Positions 8,166-16,785 are shown, numbered from the stretch's first letter. The stretch: DNA of 64,000 nt from Nocardia jiangxiensis NBRC 101359 (GCF_000308615.1 NZ_BAGB01000049.1:1-64000), one strand, 5' to 3'. Notes: generated by a model not told the origin, from the sequence alone. Made by a program: numbers and translations.

Positions 8166-9503
8166 ATGTCGTTGCTGGAATCCGCGTCGGTGCACGAAGG
8201 CGCGGTGGAAGATGACCGACATCTGACGGTCACCGAAACCCGGACCGCGATCGCGGCGAGCCTGATCGGGACCACCGTCGAGTGGTACGACTTCTTCCTG
8301 TACTCCACTGCCGCCGGAATCGTGTTCGGCAAGTTGTTCTTCCCGCATACGAGCAGTTTCGTCGGGACGATGCTGTCGTTCGCGACGTTCGCGGTCGGAT
8401 TCCTGATGCGGCCCATCGGCGGACTCGTCTTCGGGCACATCGGCGATCGGATCGGGCGCAAACGGACACTCGCGCTGACGATGGCGCTGATGGGCGTGTC
8501 CACCGCGCTGATGGGCGTACTGCCCACTGCTAGCGCGATCGGGATCGCCGCGCCGATTCTGTTGCTGCTGTTGCGAATTCTGCAGGGGTTCGCACTCGGC
8601 GGGGAATGGGCCGGGGCGGTGCTGCTGGCGGTGGAATACAGTCCGCGACGCAAGGTCGGGATCTTCGGCAGTTATCCGCAGATCGGCCTGGCGCTGGGTC
8701 TGGCCCTGGGCACCGGAGTGTTCGCACTGCTGCGCTCGACGCTGAGCGAGCCCGCCTTCCTGAGCTACGGGTGGCGCATCGCGTTCGGTGCGAGCGTGGT
8801 GCTGGTCGTGATCGGCCTGATCGTGCGACTGCGGATCGACGAGACGCCCGCGTTCCGGGAGATCGACCGGCTCAACCGGATCTCCAAGGTGCCCGTGGTC
8901 GAACTGTTCCGCAACGTGCGCAACCGGCGCAATACGTTCCTCGGCCTGCTCTCGCGCTGGGGTGAGGGCGCGGCATTCAACACGTGGGGCGTCTTCGCGA
9001 TCACCTTCGCCACCGGCCACCTGGGTTTGCGTCAGGTCCCGGTGCTCGTCTCGGTCACCATCGCGGCCGTGGTGATGGCCGCGCTGATCCCGATCTCGGG
9101 ACTGCTCACCGACCGGTTCGGCCCGCGCCGGGTCTACATCGCGGGCATCGCCGCGTATGGGCTGTTGGTGTATCCGGTGTTCGCGGTGTTCGAGACCAAG
9201 AACATCGTGCTGTTCGCCGTGGCCATCATCGTGGTGTTCGGCGGCGCGCACGCGTTGTTCTACGGCGCGCAGGGCACGCTGTACGCGGGCCTGTATCCGC
9301 CCGAGGTGCGGTACACCGGGCTGTCTTTCGTCTATCAGTTCTCGGGGATCTACGCCTCGGGCATCACGCCGATGATCGTCACCGCACTGATCGCGGTGAC
9401 ACACGGTTCACCGTGGCTGGCCTGCGGATATCTCGTGGCGACCGCGGTGGTGAGCGTCATCGCGACGCGGTTCATCGACGAGGACGACCGGCTCACCGCC
9501 TGA
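8166..9503 (+). CDS. MFS transporter, metabolite:H+ symporter (MHS) family
   Basis: 445 residues with about 12 membrane segments. The segment A-S-L-I-G-T-T-V-E-W-Y-D-F-F-L-Y (residues about 24-39) is the MHS family hallmark, followed by R-P-I-G-G-L-V-F-G-H-I-G-D-R-I-G-R-K between TM2 and TM3. Members such as ProP, ShiA, KgtP and the citrate carriers import organic acids or compatible solutes with protons. The substrate here cannot be told from sequence; benzoate-type acids would be of interest because the benzoate cluster at 49-54 kb has no transporter beside it, but that is speculation. AAGAGG precedes the ATG. Confidence 0.9.
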   Translation: MSLLESASVHEGAVEDDRHLTVTETRTAIAASLIGTTVEWYDFFLYSTAAGIVFGKLFFPHTSSFVGTMLSFATFAVGFLMRPIGGLVFGHIGDRIGRKRTLALTMALMGVSTALMGVLPTASAIGIAAPILLLLLRILQGFALGGEWAGAVLLAVEYSPRRKVGIFGSYPQIGLALGLALGTGVFALLRSTLSEPAFLSYGWRIAFGASVVLVVIGLIVRLRIDETPAFREIDRLNRISKVPVVELFRNVRNRRNTFLGLLSRWGEGAAFNTWGVFAITFATGHLGLRQVPVLVSVTIAAVVMAALIPISGLLTDRFGPRRVYIAGIAAYGLLVYPVFAVFETKNIVLFAVAIIVVFGGAHALFYGAQGTLYAGLYPPEVRYTGLSFVYQFSGIYASGITPMIVTALIAVTHGSPWLACGYLVATAVVSVIATRFIDEDDRLTA

Positions 9504-9544
9504 GCATCCGGCCCGGAACCGGTTCCGGGCCGGATGCAACAGCA

Positions 9545-9940
9545 TCATCCCAGGGTAGCCACCTTGGCCGTACCCTTCACGACGGTGTCGTTGCGGTCCA
9601 CCAGTGCGGCGCGGACCTGAACACGCTGCCCTCTCGCCATCGGCGTGCCCTGCAGGATCACCACAGCCGAGTGCTGCGCCCCGTCGCAGGTGAACCGGTT
9701 CTGTGAACCGGTCGCGGACGGATGATCGGCATCCGGCGCACCTGCCATCACCTTCAGCGCGGTTACCCCGGCAGAGGGATCGCAGCTGTAGTTCACCATG
9801 ACATTGGTGGGTCCGATGCCCGTGACATCGATGCCGTTGGCCGCGAACGCGGTGCCCGCGGCCAACGCCACGACCGCACCCACCCCACCTGCGACGGTGG
9901 TCAACCGAGCGGTATGCCGGAACTTGCCGAGAATCGACAT
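9545..9940 (-). CDS. Secreted hypothetical protein
   Basis: 131 residues. Starting at 9940 (MSILGKFRH), the protein has a Sec-type signal (hydrophobic V-A-G-G-V-G-A-V-V-A-L-A-A-G-T-A-F-A, probable cleavage after AFA near residue 35), then a mature domain with two cysteines (Y-S-C-D and F-T-C-D-G) that could form one disulfide. AGGAGGA lies 7 nt before this ATG but only 1 nt before the alternative ATG at 9946. It shares the look of small Nocardia/Mycobacterium secreted proteins of unknown function. Confidence 0.75.
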   Translation of the reverse strand: MSILGKFRHTARLTTVAGGVGAVVALAAGTAFAANGIDVTGIGPTNVMVNYSCDPSAGVTALKVMAGAPDADHPSATGSQNRFTCDGAQHSAVVILQGTPMARGQRVQVRAALVDRNDTVVKGTAKVATLG

Positions 9941-10068
9941 GGTCATTCCTCCTGTGTAGCGGACATGGATCGCTGGACACACTCAGAACGCATTGCGGCG
10001 CCATACCGCGCGCCGCACGACCATGGTCCCGCACATCACCCCGCCGGCCACCACCCGGCCCCGGCCGA

Positions 10069-10446
10069 TCAGCCCGCGACAGGCCGCATACAACCGCGCA
10101 ACGAGTCGATATAGGCGGTCATGGCGTCGCGATTGCGCGTGAGCAGCTCGACGCGATCGGTCAGGCGATCACGCTGGGATTCCAGGACGGCCATGATCTC
10201 CGGCGTCGCCTCGGCGAAGTGGATATCGCTCGGATCGTGCAAGCACGGCAGGATCTGCTTGATGATTCGCGTCGGCAGGCCCGCGTCGAGCAGGCCGCGG
10301 ATGTGCACCACCTGATCGACGAGTCGTTCGTCGTAGTCGCGGTATCCGTTGGCGCTGCGGCCGACGCGGATGAGCCCCTGCTCCTCGTAGTAGCGCAGCA
10401 GCCGTGGCGAGGTCTGCGTGCGCTCCGCCAATTCCCCGATCCGCAT
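10069..10446 (-). CDS. MerR-family transcriptional regulator
   Basis: 125 residues. Winged HTH at the N-terminus (MRIGELAERTQTSPRLLRYY, E-E-Q-G-L-I) and a C-terminal coiled coil (about 80-118) with one cysteine (R-G-C-M) near the end. It lacks a metal-binding cysteine pair, so a small organic or redox ligand is more likely than a metal. It is divergent from the deacetylase-like gene with 65 bp between start codons, and that gap holds a dyad typical of MerR sites, so it probably controls that gene and itself. Confidence 0.92.
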   Translation of the reverse strand: MRIGELAERTQTSPRLLRYYEEQGLIRVGRSANGYRDYDERLVDQVVHIRGLLDAGLPTRIIKQILPCLHDPSDIHFAEATPEIMAVLESQRDRLTDRVELLTRNRDAMTAYIDSLRGCMRPVAG

Positions 10447-10475
10447 ATGCCGCTCCTCACAACGACTTCCGGTTG

Positions 10476-10497
10476 ACTCTCACATATGTGTGAGAGT
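10476..10497. promoter_or_regulatory. MerR-type operator/promoter dyad
   Basis: ACTCTCACA (10476-10484) and TGTGAGAGT (10489-10497) are perfect 9-bp arms around TATG. A -35-like TTGACT overlaps the left arm (10473-10478). Dyads lying inside an over-long promoter spacer are how MerR proteins act; control of the rightward gene at 10512 is inferred. Confidence 0.7.
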
Positions 10498-10511
10498 TCG
10501 AGCATAGCGAT

Positions 10512-11387
10512 ATGAGCACAGACATCACCCTGTTCGACTACAGTCCGATCGTCGATCGCGCGCCGATCCAGTGGCCCGGCGGCAAGCGGGTGGCCTTCTA
10601 CGTCGGACTCAATATCGAGCACTTCTACGTCGATCTGCCCGGTACCGCGATCTATCCGGGCACCACCGCACTGACACCGGACTCGCTCAACTACGGCTGG
10701 CGGGACTACGGCCCGCGGGTGGGCATCTGGCGGTTGATCGACACCCTGGACAAGTACGGCATCCGGGCCAGCGCACTGCTGAATTCCGATGTGGGCGAAC
10801 GGTATCCGCAGATCATCCGCGCGGGCGTGGACCGCGACTGGGCATGGCTGGCGCACGGCAGCAGCAACAGCCACATGCACACCGGGCTGTCCCCGGAGCA
10901 GGAGCGAATCGCGTTGCGCGACATCGTCACCGATATCGAACGCAGCACCGGGCAGCGCCCGCGCGGCTGGATGGGGCCGGGCCTGACCGAAACCTTCGAA
11001 ACGCCCCGGCTGCTCGCCGAACTGGGCCTCGACTACATCCTGGACTGGACCAACGACGATCAGCCCTATCCGCTGAACGTCCCGGGCATGCTCAGCGTCC
11101 CGTACTCGGTGGAGCTCAACGACATCGGCATCTTCGTCAGCAAGGGACTCACCGGACCCGATTTCGTCAGGATGGTCGTCGATCAACTCGACCAGCTCTA
11201 CGAGGACTCGGCCGACAGCGGACGCGTACTGCCCCTGGCACTGCATCCGTTCGTCACCGGCCAGGCGTTCCGCCGCCGGTATCTGGACGAGGCTCTGGAG
11301 TACGTCACCAATCATCCGGGCGTCTGGGTCACCACCAGCGACGAAATCGCGGCGCACTACCGGAAAACCGCCGTGACCAGAGGATAG
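10512..11387 (+). CDS. Polysaccharide deacetylase family protein (PuuE/allantoinase-like)
   Basis: 291 residues in the NodB-homology/PuuE-like group. Features are W-P-G-G-K-R-V-A-F-Y (residues about 21-30), R-D-Y-G-P-R-V-G-I-W-R (64-74), and W-L-A-H-G-S-S-N-S-H-M-H near 117-128, the position of the metal-binding region. The near end has L-A-L-H-P-F-V-T-G-Q. PuuE-like proteins act on cytosolic cyclic amides such as allantoin rather than on polysaccharide, and no signal peptide is present. The substrate is unknown. It is the likely target of the divergent MerR regulator. Confidence 0.82.
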   Translation: MSTDITLFDYSPIVDRAPIQWPGGKRVAFYVGLNIEHFYVDLPGTAIYPGTTALTPDSLNYGWRDYGPRVGIWRLIDTLDKYGIRASALLNSDVGERYPQIIRAGVDRDWAWLAHGSSNSHMHTGLSPEQERIALRDIVTDIERSTGQRPRGWMGPGLTETFETPRLLAELGLDYILDWTNDDQPYPLNVPGMLSVPYSVELNDIGIFVSKGLTGPDFVRMVVDQLDQLYEDSADSGRVLPLALHPFVTGQAFRRRYLDEALEYVTNHPGVWVTTSDEIAAHYRKTAVTRG

Positions 11388-11463
11388 CCGCCGATGCCCG
11401 GGACCGCGATCACACATGCAGCCCGAGCACCCCCACGCCACCGACGTGCGGATCCGTGCTGCT

Positions 11464-11605
11464 CACCCGGTCACATCCGGCGTACCGCTGGATTCGGCGC
11501 ATACGAAGGGCGACTCGGCGGAACTTCCAGACGACGCCAACCACCCGGTCACATCCGCCGGACTGCTGAATTCGGAGGATACGGTTGCGGCTGACTCCAA
11601 CTTCC
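11464..11605. repeat. Imperfect tandem repeat, 78-bp period
   Basis: A unit beginning CACCCGGTCACATCCG at 11464 recurs at 11542; the first 42 bases agree at about 36 positions, and a later ACTTCC block also matches. The second copy decays after about 60 bp. The repeat lies in the 286-bp gap before endonuclease V, where no convincing gene is seen; both open frames merely translate the repeat. Confidence 0.6.
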
Positions 11606-11673
11606 GGCCGACCCCGACCAGCGGCTCCGCACCGCTCGCTCAGCCGAATGCACGGGACCGCTAGATTGAGGAC

Positions 11674-12348
11674 ATGCGGCTGGCGATGACGGCGGAACTC
11701 CCGGACGATCCGGATGCGGCTGTGGCGCTACAGAATCGGCTGCGTGAGCAGGTGGACCGAAGCGATCCGCGGCCGCCACGGTTCGAGACGGTGGCGGGGC
11801 TGGATTCGGCATACGACGAACAGGGGAATGTCGTTGCGGCCGTGGTGGTTCTGGATGCCGCGACGCTCGAGCCGGTCGACACGGCCACCGCTCGGGGGAC
11901 GACCGAATTCCCTTATATCCCTGGGCTGCTCGCGTTCCGGGAGTTGCCAACCGTCATCGCCGCGCTCGAAAAGCTCGGCACCACACCGGATCTGCTGATC
12001 TGCGACGGCCAGGGGCTGGCGCATCCACGCCGCTTCGGGCTGGCGTGTCATCTCGGGTTGCTGACCGGGGTGCCCACCATGGGCGTCGCGAAATCGGTGT
12101 GGGGCAACGCTTCCGAACCCCGCGACCAACGCGGCTCGGTCAGCGACATCCTCCTGGACGACGAGGTGGTCGGCCGGGCTGTCCGCACCCAGCCCGGCGT
12201 CAAACCCGTGTTCGTCTCGGTCGGACATCGGATCTCGCTGGATACCGCCTGCGAGACCACACTCGCCCTCGCGCCGCGCTACCGCCAACCCGAGACAACC
12301 CGCCGCGCCGACCATCTGTGCCGAACCCTGTTGCGCGAGAACGCCTGA
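11674..12348 (+). CDS. nfi: Endonuclease V (deoxyinosine 3'-endonuclease)
   Basis: 224 residues. Endonuclease V cleaves one bond 3' to deoxyinosine and so starts repair of deaminated adenine. The RNase-H-like fold motifs are visible: F-E-T-V-A-G-L-D-S-A-Y (about 30-40) with the first metal-binding Asp, P-Y-I-P-G-L-L-A-F-R-E (about 75-85), I-C-D-G-Q-G-L-A-H-P-R-R-F-G-L-A-C-H-L-G (about 109-127), and G-V-A-K-S. The length is normal. The start at 11674 has GAG a few bases upstream. Confidence 0.93.
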   Translation: MRLAMTAELPDDPDAAVALQNRLREQVDRSDPRPPRFETVAGLDSAYDEQGNVVAAVVVLDAATLEPVDTATARGTTEFPYIPGLLAFRELPTVIAALEKLGTTPDLLICDGQGLAHPRRFGLACHLGLLTGVPTMGVAKSVWGNASEPRDQRGSVSDILLDDEVVGRAVRTQPGVKPVFVSVGHRISLDTACETTLALAPRYRQPETTRRADHLCRTLLRENA

Positions 12349-12412
12349 GGCATGCCCCGATTGCTCGACTCACCGTATGCCGGGCCGACCCGCGTGCGGC
12401 GAAAAGCCTGTC

Positions 12413-13627
12413 TCAGAAGAGTTTGATCGGATTCACGATGTCCGCGACGAGCACCAGGATCATGTACGCCCCGCCGATCACCACGACGACATAGGTGGCC
12501 GGTAGGAGTTTCATGTAGTCGACCGGGCCGCCCGCCGCCAGACCGCGCCGACCCCGCAGCACATTGCGGATCTTCTCGTAGAGCACCACCGCGATGTGCC
12601 CGCCGTCCAGCGGCAGCAGCGGCAGGATGTTGAACGCGCCCAGGAAGAAGTTCAGGCTCGCCAGCACCAGGATGAACACGTTCCACAGGCCGTGCTCGAC
12701 GGTCTCGCCGCCGATCTTGCTGGCCCCGTACACGCTGACCGGAGTATTGGGGTCGCGGGTGCCGCCGGTGACCGCATGCCACAGGTTCACGACCTTGGTG
12801 GGCATCTGCGCCAGCGATTCGAAGGTCTTGCCGAACATCTCGCCGGTGAACCCGATCGAGGCCGGGATCGCGGTGAGGACGTTGTAGTGCGAGGTGTCGT
12901 AGTAGTCCTGCGAGACGCCGATCTTGCTCGCCGTCACCGGGGTCGCGGCGGGCTTGTTCGTCTTCGAATCGACCGGGTAGGTGTTCACTCGCACCGGATC
13001 GACCGTGATGTGCAGCGTCTTGCCGTCCCGCTCGACCGTGTAGTCGATCGGTCCGGTGCGGTCCTTGGTCTCGGACGCGATCTGCTGGATGGTCTGCACC
13101 GCGACGCCGCCCACCGCGACGATCTTGTCGCCGCGCCGCATACCCGCCAGCTGGGCCGGACCCTCGCCGCTGCACTTCTGGTGCGTGCCGTCGGCATTGT
13201 CCGCGCCCACGCAGGCGACCGCGATCTGATTGTCCGGCGGCGAATCCAGCCGCGGCAGACCCCAGCCGACGGCCAGGATCACGATCAGGATGAAGCCCAG
13301 CACGAAGTTCATCACGATGCCGCCGACCATCACGACCAGGCGTTTCCAGGTCTTCTGCCGGTACATCGCCCGATCCAGATCCGCCGGATCGATCTCGTCC
13401 AGCGCGGTCATCCCGGCGATATCGCAGAAACCACCCAGCGGCAGGGCCTTGAGGCCGTACTCGGTCTCACCGCGGCGGAAGGAGAACACCTTCGGGCCGA
13501 ATCCGATGAAATAGCGGCGCACCTTCATACCGGTGGCCTGGGCGGCCCACATATGCCCACACTCGTGCAGCGCCACAGACGCCGTGATACCGAGGGCGAA
13601 CAGCACGAACCCGAACACGAACCCCAT
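12413..13627 (-). CDS. rip1: RIP metalloprotease, site-2 protease Rip1 (M50)
   Basis: 404 residues, polytopic membrane zinc protease that cuts anti-sigma factors within the membrane. H21-E22-C-G-H25 is the zinc site in the first membrane helix; a PDZ domain lies in the middle (R-R-G-D-K-I-V-A-V-G-G), and near the C-terminus F-N-I-L-P-L-L-P-L-D-G-G-H provides the third ligand region. The gene lies 21 bp downstream of dxr, as in mycobacteria, where ispG comes next; here ispG is displaced. Confidence 0.95.
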   Translation of the reverse strand: MGFVFGFVLFALGITASVALHECGHMWAAQATGMKVRRYFIGFGPKVFSFRRGETEYGLKALPLGGFCDIAGMTALDEIDPADLDRAMYRQKTWKRLVVMVGGIVMNFVLGFILIVILAVGWGLPRLDSPPDNQIAVACVGADNADGTHQKCSGEGPAQLAGMRRGDKIVAVGGVAVQTIQQIASETKDRTGPIDYTVERDGKTLHITVDPVRVNTYPVDSKTNKPAATPVTASKIGVSQDYYDTSHYNVLTAIPASIGFTGEMFGKTFESLAQMPTKVVNLWHAVTGGTRDPNTPVSVYGASKIGGETVEHGLWNVFILVLASLNFFLGAFNILPLLPLDGGHIAVVLYEKIRNVLRGRRGLAAGGPVDYMKLLPATYVVVVIGGAYMILVLVADIVNPIKLF

Positions 13628-13648
13628 GCGGTGTCGAACCCTCCTGCA

Positions 13649-14821
13649 TCAGTTGCCTACGTACTTGCGCGCACGCTGTCTCGCCCACGCGTCCGCCGCG
13701 AGCACCTCGTCCAAGGTACTGGGTTCCACGCGCCACTGGTCGGCCGACTCGACCACAGCCGCGACCGTCCGCACGATACCGGGGAAACCGATCAGCCCGT
13801 CGAGGAACGCCTGCACCGCGATCTCGTTGGCCGCGTTGTAGACCGCGGTCACGGTTCCGCCCGCCTGCCCCGCCTGCCGGGCCAGTTCGACCGCCGGGAA
13901 GACCTCGCTGTCGACCGGTTCGAACTCCCAGGTGTGCGACCGCGTGAAATCCAACGGCGCCAGGACGCCCGGCACCCGGTCCGGCCAGCCCAGAGCCAGG
14001 GCGATCGGCAGTTTCATATCCGGCGGGCTGGCCTGCGCGATCGTCGAGCCGTCGGCGAAGGTGACCATGGAGTGCACGATCGACTGGGGGTGCACGGTGA
14101 CGTCGATGCGGTCGTAGGGGATGCCGAACAGCATGTGCGCCTCGATCAGTTCGAGGCCCTTGTTGATCAGGGTGGCCGAGTTCAGCGTGTTCATCAGGCC
14201 CATCGACCAGGTCGGATGCGCTTTGGCCTCGTCCGGGTTCACCGATTCGAGCATCTCGGTGGTCCAGCCGCGGAACGGGCCGCCCGAGGCGGTGAGCACG
14301 AAACGGTCCACCTCCTCGGCCCGCCCGCCGCGCAGGCATTGCGCCATCGCCGAATGTTCCGAGTCCACCGGGACGATCTGACCGGGCTTGGCCGCCCGCG
14401 TCACCAGCGAACCGCCGGCGACCAGCGACTCCTTGTTCGCCAGCGCCAGGCGGCGACCCGATTCCAGGGTGGCCAGGGTCGGTTCGAGTCCGAGCGAGCC
14501 GACCAGCGCGTTGAGTACGACGTCCGCGTCCGTGCGGCGCACGAGTTCGGTGACCGCGTCCGGACCGGCAAGGGACACACCGAGTTTCGCGGCGGCAGCG
14601 GGATCGGCGACGGCGACCTCCGTGGTGCCGGTGGCCCGGATCTGCTGCGCCAGCAGGTCGGTGTTGCCGCCCCGGGCGGCCAGCCCCACCACCTGGAAGC
14701 GGTCCGGGTTCTCGGCGATCACCTCGAGCGCTTGCGTACCAATGGAACCGGTGCTGCCCAGGAGCAGGACTCTCACTATGTCGGACACCACTTCATTGTT
14801 CCGCACTACGGAGCCCAACAC
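13649..14821 (-). CDS. dxr: 1-deoxy-D-xylulose-5-phosphate reductoisomerase
   Basis: Up to 390 residues. Converts DXP to MEP with NADPH, the committed step of the MEP pathway. [14 protein letters not shown] near the N-terminus binds NADPH, and the flexible active-site loop with [11 protein letters not shown] lies mid-protein; V-D-S-E-H-S-A contributes metal ligands. The first GTG (14821) has a GGGGTGAG-like site ahead; internal GTG codons at 14788 or just before V-L-L-L-G are also possible and would match the family length better. It heads the dxr-rip1 unit. Confidence 0.95.
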   Translation of the reverse strand: MLGSVVRNNEVVSDIVRVLLLGSTGSIGTQALEVIAENPDRFQVVGLAARGGNTDLLAQQIRATGTTEVAVADPAAAAKLGVSLAGPDAVTELVRRTDADVVLNALVGSLGLEPTLATLESGRRLALANKESLVAGGSLVTRAAKPGQIVPVDSEHSAMAQCLRGGRAEEVDRFVLTASGGPFRGWTTEMLESVNPDEAKAHPTWSMGLMNTLNSATLINKGLELIEAHMLFGIPYDRIDVTVHPQSIVHSMVTFADGSTIAQASPPDMKLPIALALGWPDRVPGVLAPLDFTRSHTWEFEPVDSEVFPAVELARQAGQAGGTVTAVYNAANEIAVQAFLDGLIGFPGIVRTVAAVVESADQWRVEPSTLDEVLAADAWARQRARKYVGN

Positions 14822-14904
14822 CTGCTCACCCCACTGGCTACGACGGGCAGTCGTATGTAACGATGATGTCCGACAGTTCTACCTGTAACCGATGGGAGCG
14901 AGCA

Positions 14905-15183
14905 GTGGCCGGCACAGAAATGGAGCGCGCCGAGAGCGGCGGCGTCGTCACCAAGGTCGACCCCGCCGAGGTTCCCTCCGCCGCCTTCGGCTGGAGCGGT
15001 GAATCCCGACGCACCTTCAAGGTCGCGGCCGTGGTCGTGGCCCTCATCCTGCTCGCCATGCTGTACGAGAACCAGCAGGGCGCCTCCACCGGTTGGACCG
15101 GCTACATCTATCTGATCCTGTTCGCCGCGACCATCGTGGGCATCCTGGTCCGCGATTTCGTCACGCGGAACAAGCCCAAGTAG
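14905..15183 (+). CDS. DUF2631 membrane protein
   Basis: 92 residues with an N-terminal soluble part and two membrane segments (V-A-A-V-V-V-A-L-I-L-L-A-M-L-Y and Y-I-Y-L-I-L-F-A-A-T-I-V-G-I-L-V). This is the DUF2631 family, found beside dxr in Mycobacterium (Rv2876 region) and Nocardia. The GTG at 14905 follows GGGAGCGA; the frame is open to an ATG at 14863 but has no good site there. Function unknown. Confidence 0.85.
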   Translation: MAGTEMERAESGGVVTKVDPAEVPSAAFGWSGESRRTFKVAAVVVALILLAMLYENQQGASTGWTGYIYLILFAATIVGILVRDFVTRNKPK

Positions 15184-15302
15184 AGCTTGGTAATCAGCCG
15201 CCCGGAGCCCTGCGAGGCACGACGAGGAATCGTCACCGGGCGGCTTTCTGTTCTCCGGAGAAGTTTCCGAGGCCGCCCCGGTCCGCAGCAAGCCCAGCTG
15301 TG

Positions 15303-16067
15303 TCATCGCCGTCCGCGCGTTCCCCGGCTCTTCGCAGCGCCTGCCTTCACATTCGTCTTCCCGCCACCGGACTTCCCCGTCGAGGTCTTCCCTCCAGCAG
15401 ACTTACCGCCTCCGGAACGCGCTCGCCCGGACTGTGCTCCCCTGCCGTCGTTTGCGCCGTCCTTGCCGTCGGCAGTTTTACTCTTGCCGCTCGACGGCGC
15501 GTCCTGCTGCCGGCCGCGGGTGCTGCGGGCGGTGCGGCCGCGGACGACGCCGATGAAATCCTCCACAGCCGGATTGTCGAGGTCGATCGGCCACGCCAGG
15601 GCTATCTCGGTCGGCGGGAGGTCGGTGACCGTCCGGTAGACGAGATCCTTGCGGTGGTGCAGGCGGGCCAGGGAATGCGGCATGATCGCCGCGCCGCCGA
15701 CCGCCGCGACGAGTTCGAGCGTGCCGGCCAGCGCATCGAGATCGTCGGCTTCCTGCATCCGCTCGTCGGTGAGATCGGTGGTGGCGACCTCCTCGAACAG
15801 CGCGATCGGGTGGTCCTTCGGCACCACGACGACGGGCAGTTCGCGGTACAGCGGGATCGCGTGCAAACCCTCGCGGTCGATGGGCAGACGGACGAAGCAC
15901 ATGTCGACCTGACCGTCGCGCAGCGCGGACTCCTGCTGCGACTGCGGGATGCCGATCACGGCCAGTGAATCGTCCGCGAACCGCTCCGACCAGATCCGGG
16001 CCCACTTGGCGACGGTCACGCCCGGCACGTATCCGACCCGCAGCGCATCGGGAGCACACTCGTTCAC
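15303..16067 (-). CDS. LysR substrate-binding-domain protein lacking an HTH, with a basic tail
   Basis: 254 residues. Residues 1-175 match a LysR effector domain (L-R-V-G-Y-V-P-G-V-T, F-V-R-L-P-I-D-R-E-G-L-H, V-V-V-V-P-K-D-H-P-I, G-G-A-A-I-M-P-H-S-L-A) but no winged HTH precedes it, and the DNA upstream codes for something else. Residues about 180-254 are a low-complexity Lys/Gly/Ser/Arg tail with several S-G-G-G-K and S-A-G-G-K repeats. HTH-less LysR-effector proteins form a known actinobacterial group; the tail could bind nucleic acid, which is inference. It may sense an aromatic or organic acid. Confidence 0.8.
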   Translation of the reverse strand: MNECAPDALRVGYVPGVTVAKWARIWSERFADDSLAVIGIPQSQQESALRDGQVDMCFVRLPIDREGLHAIPLYRELPVVVVPKDHPIALFEEVATTDLTDERMQEADDLDALAGTLELVAAVGGAAIMPHSLARLHHRKDLVYRTVTDLPPTEIALAWPIDLDNPAVEDFIGVVRGRTARSTRGRQQDAPSSGKSKTADGKDGANDGRGAQSGRARSGGGKSAGGKTSTGKSGGGKTNVKAGAAKSRGTRGRR

Positions 16068-16349
16068 CCGACCAAGGGTATGGGATACCTATCCGCGCCA
16101 CCCAGAACGCGGGCACACCCATCGCAGATCCACCGTGGACGGGGCGGCCCTCGAGCGCCAGGGCGGTCTGCTCGGCGAGGTAGCCGCTGTACAGCGGACG
16201 CCACGGCATCCAGGTGTCGTATGACATCACCGCCAGCTGATCGACCCGGCGTGCGACATCGGCGAAATACCCTCGGGACCAATACTTTCCGTTCCCGGTC
16301 AGCAGTGCCTGACCCCAGGTTCCGGAGTCTGTGCCCTCACCGGGAAGGG
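16068..16349 (-). pseudogene. Remnant of a GH18-like TIM-barrel protein gene
   Basis: On the minus strand, one frame reads T-W-G-Q-A-L-L-T-G-N-G-K-Y-W, then Y-F-A-D-V-A-R-R-V-D-Q-L-A-V-M-S-Y-D-T-W-M-P and L-Y-S-G-Y-L-A-E-Q-T-A-L-A-L. The D-Q-L-A-V-M-S-Y-D-T core resembles the barrel strand of chitinase-like (GH18) proteins. The frame is closed upstream by a TGA at about 16349 and has no start codon or ribosome-binding site, and downstream it runs into the LysR-like gene. It therefore looks like the surviving C-terminal piece of a decayed gene. Family assignment is by eye. Confidence 0.45.
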
Positions 16350-16419
16350 GTCACCGACGGTCGGCTTGGTTGCGCGTGGAAGCTTCGGGCGGCGGCGTCC
16401 GGCCGGGTTCGGATTCTTC

Positions 16420-16785
16420 TCACCTGTCGCGTGCTCGGGAGTCCGGATCGATCTTGTCGGCGCGTTCGAAATCCTGCTTCAGCTCGTCGCGAGAGGCGAC
16501 GGCTTCGCCGCGGTGAGCCGCTGCTCGTTCTTGCATGCCTGCCGCCTGCGCTGCCTTGATATCGGCCTCGGCCTGAGCGGCTCGAGCCTTGGCCGCGGTC
16601 TCGTCGGCGAGCGCTTCACGCTGGCCGGCCTCGTGGGACTGTTCGGTTGCCTTCTCGCGGATGCCCGCGGCTTCGACGCGGCGGTGTTCCTTGCGCTTGT
16701 TCAACACCACCCAGGTGAGCGCGGCGACGATCAGAATTGCCGCGATCACGACAACGACGATGATGACGATCGAGGTGGTAGTCAT
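16420..16785 (-). CDS. Membrane-anchored coiled-coil protein
   Basis: 121 residues: one N-terminal membrane helix (I-V-I-I-V-V-V-V-I-A-A-I-L-I-V-A-A-L, residues about 6-23), then a charged Ala/Glu/Arg/Lys-rich helix to the end, probably a coiled coil in the cytosol. The same layout (short anchor plus A/E/K/R helix) is common in Nocardia and Mycobacterium next to DUF6131 and CsbD genes. The role is unknown; envelope or desiccation stress is suggested by its neighbours. It lies 51 bp after the DUF6131 gene and in the same direction. Confidence 0.72.
   Translation of the reverse strand: MTTTSIVIIVVVVIAAILIVAALTWVVLNKRKEHRRVEAAGIREKATEQSHEAGQREALADETAAKARAAQAEADIKAAQAAGMQERAAAHRGEAVASRDELKQDFERADKIDPDSRARDR

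Noticed and set aside
11416-11664. 82-codon plus-strand frame in the repeat region
   Set aside because: Its repeated H-P-V-T-S motif only reflects the 78-bp DNA repeat; two overlapping frames translate it equally well.
12596-14860. 754-codon open frame antisense to rip1 and dxr
   Set aside because: It is Arg/His-rich and mirrors the codon pattern of two well-identified genes on the other strand.
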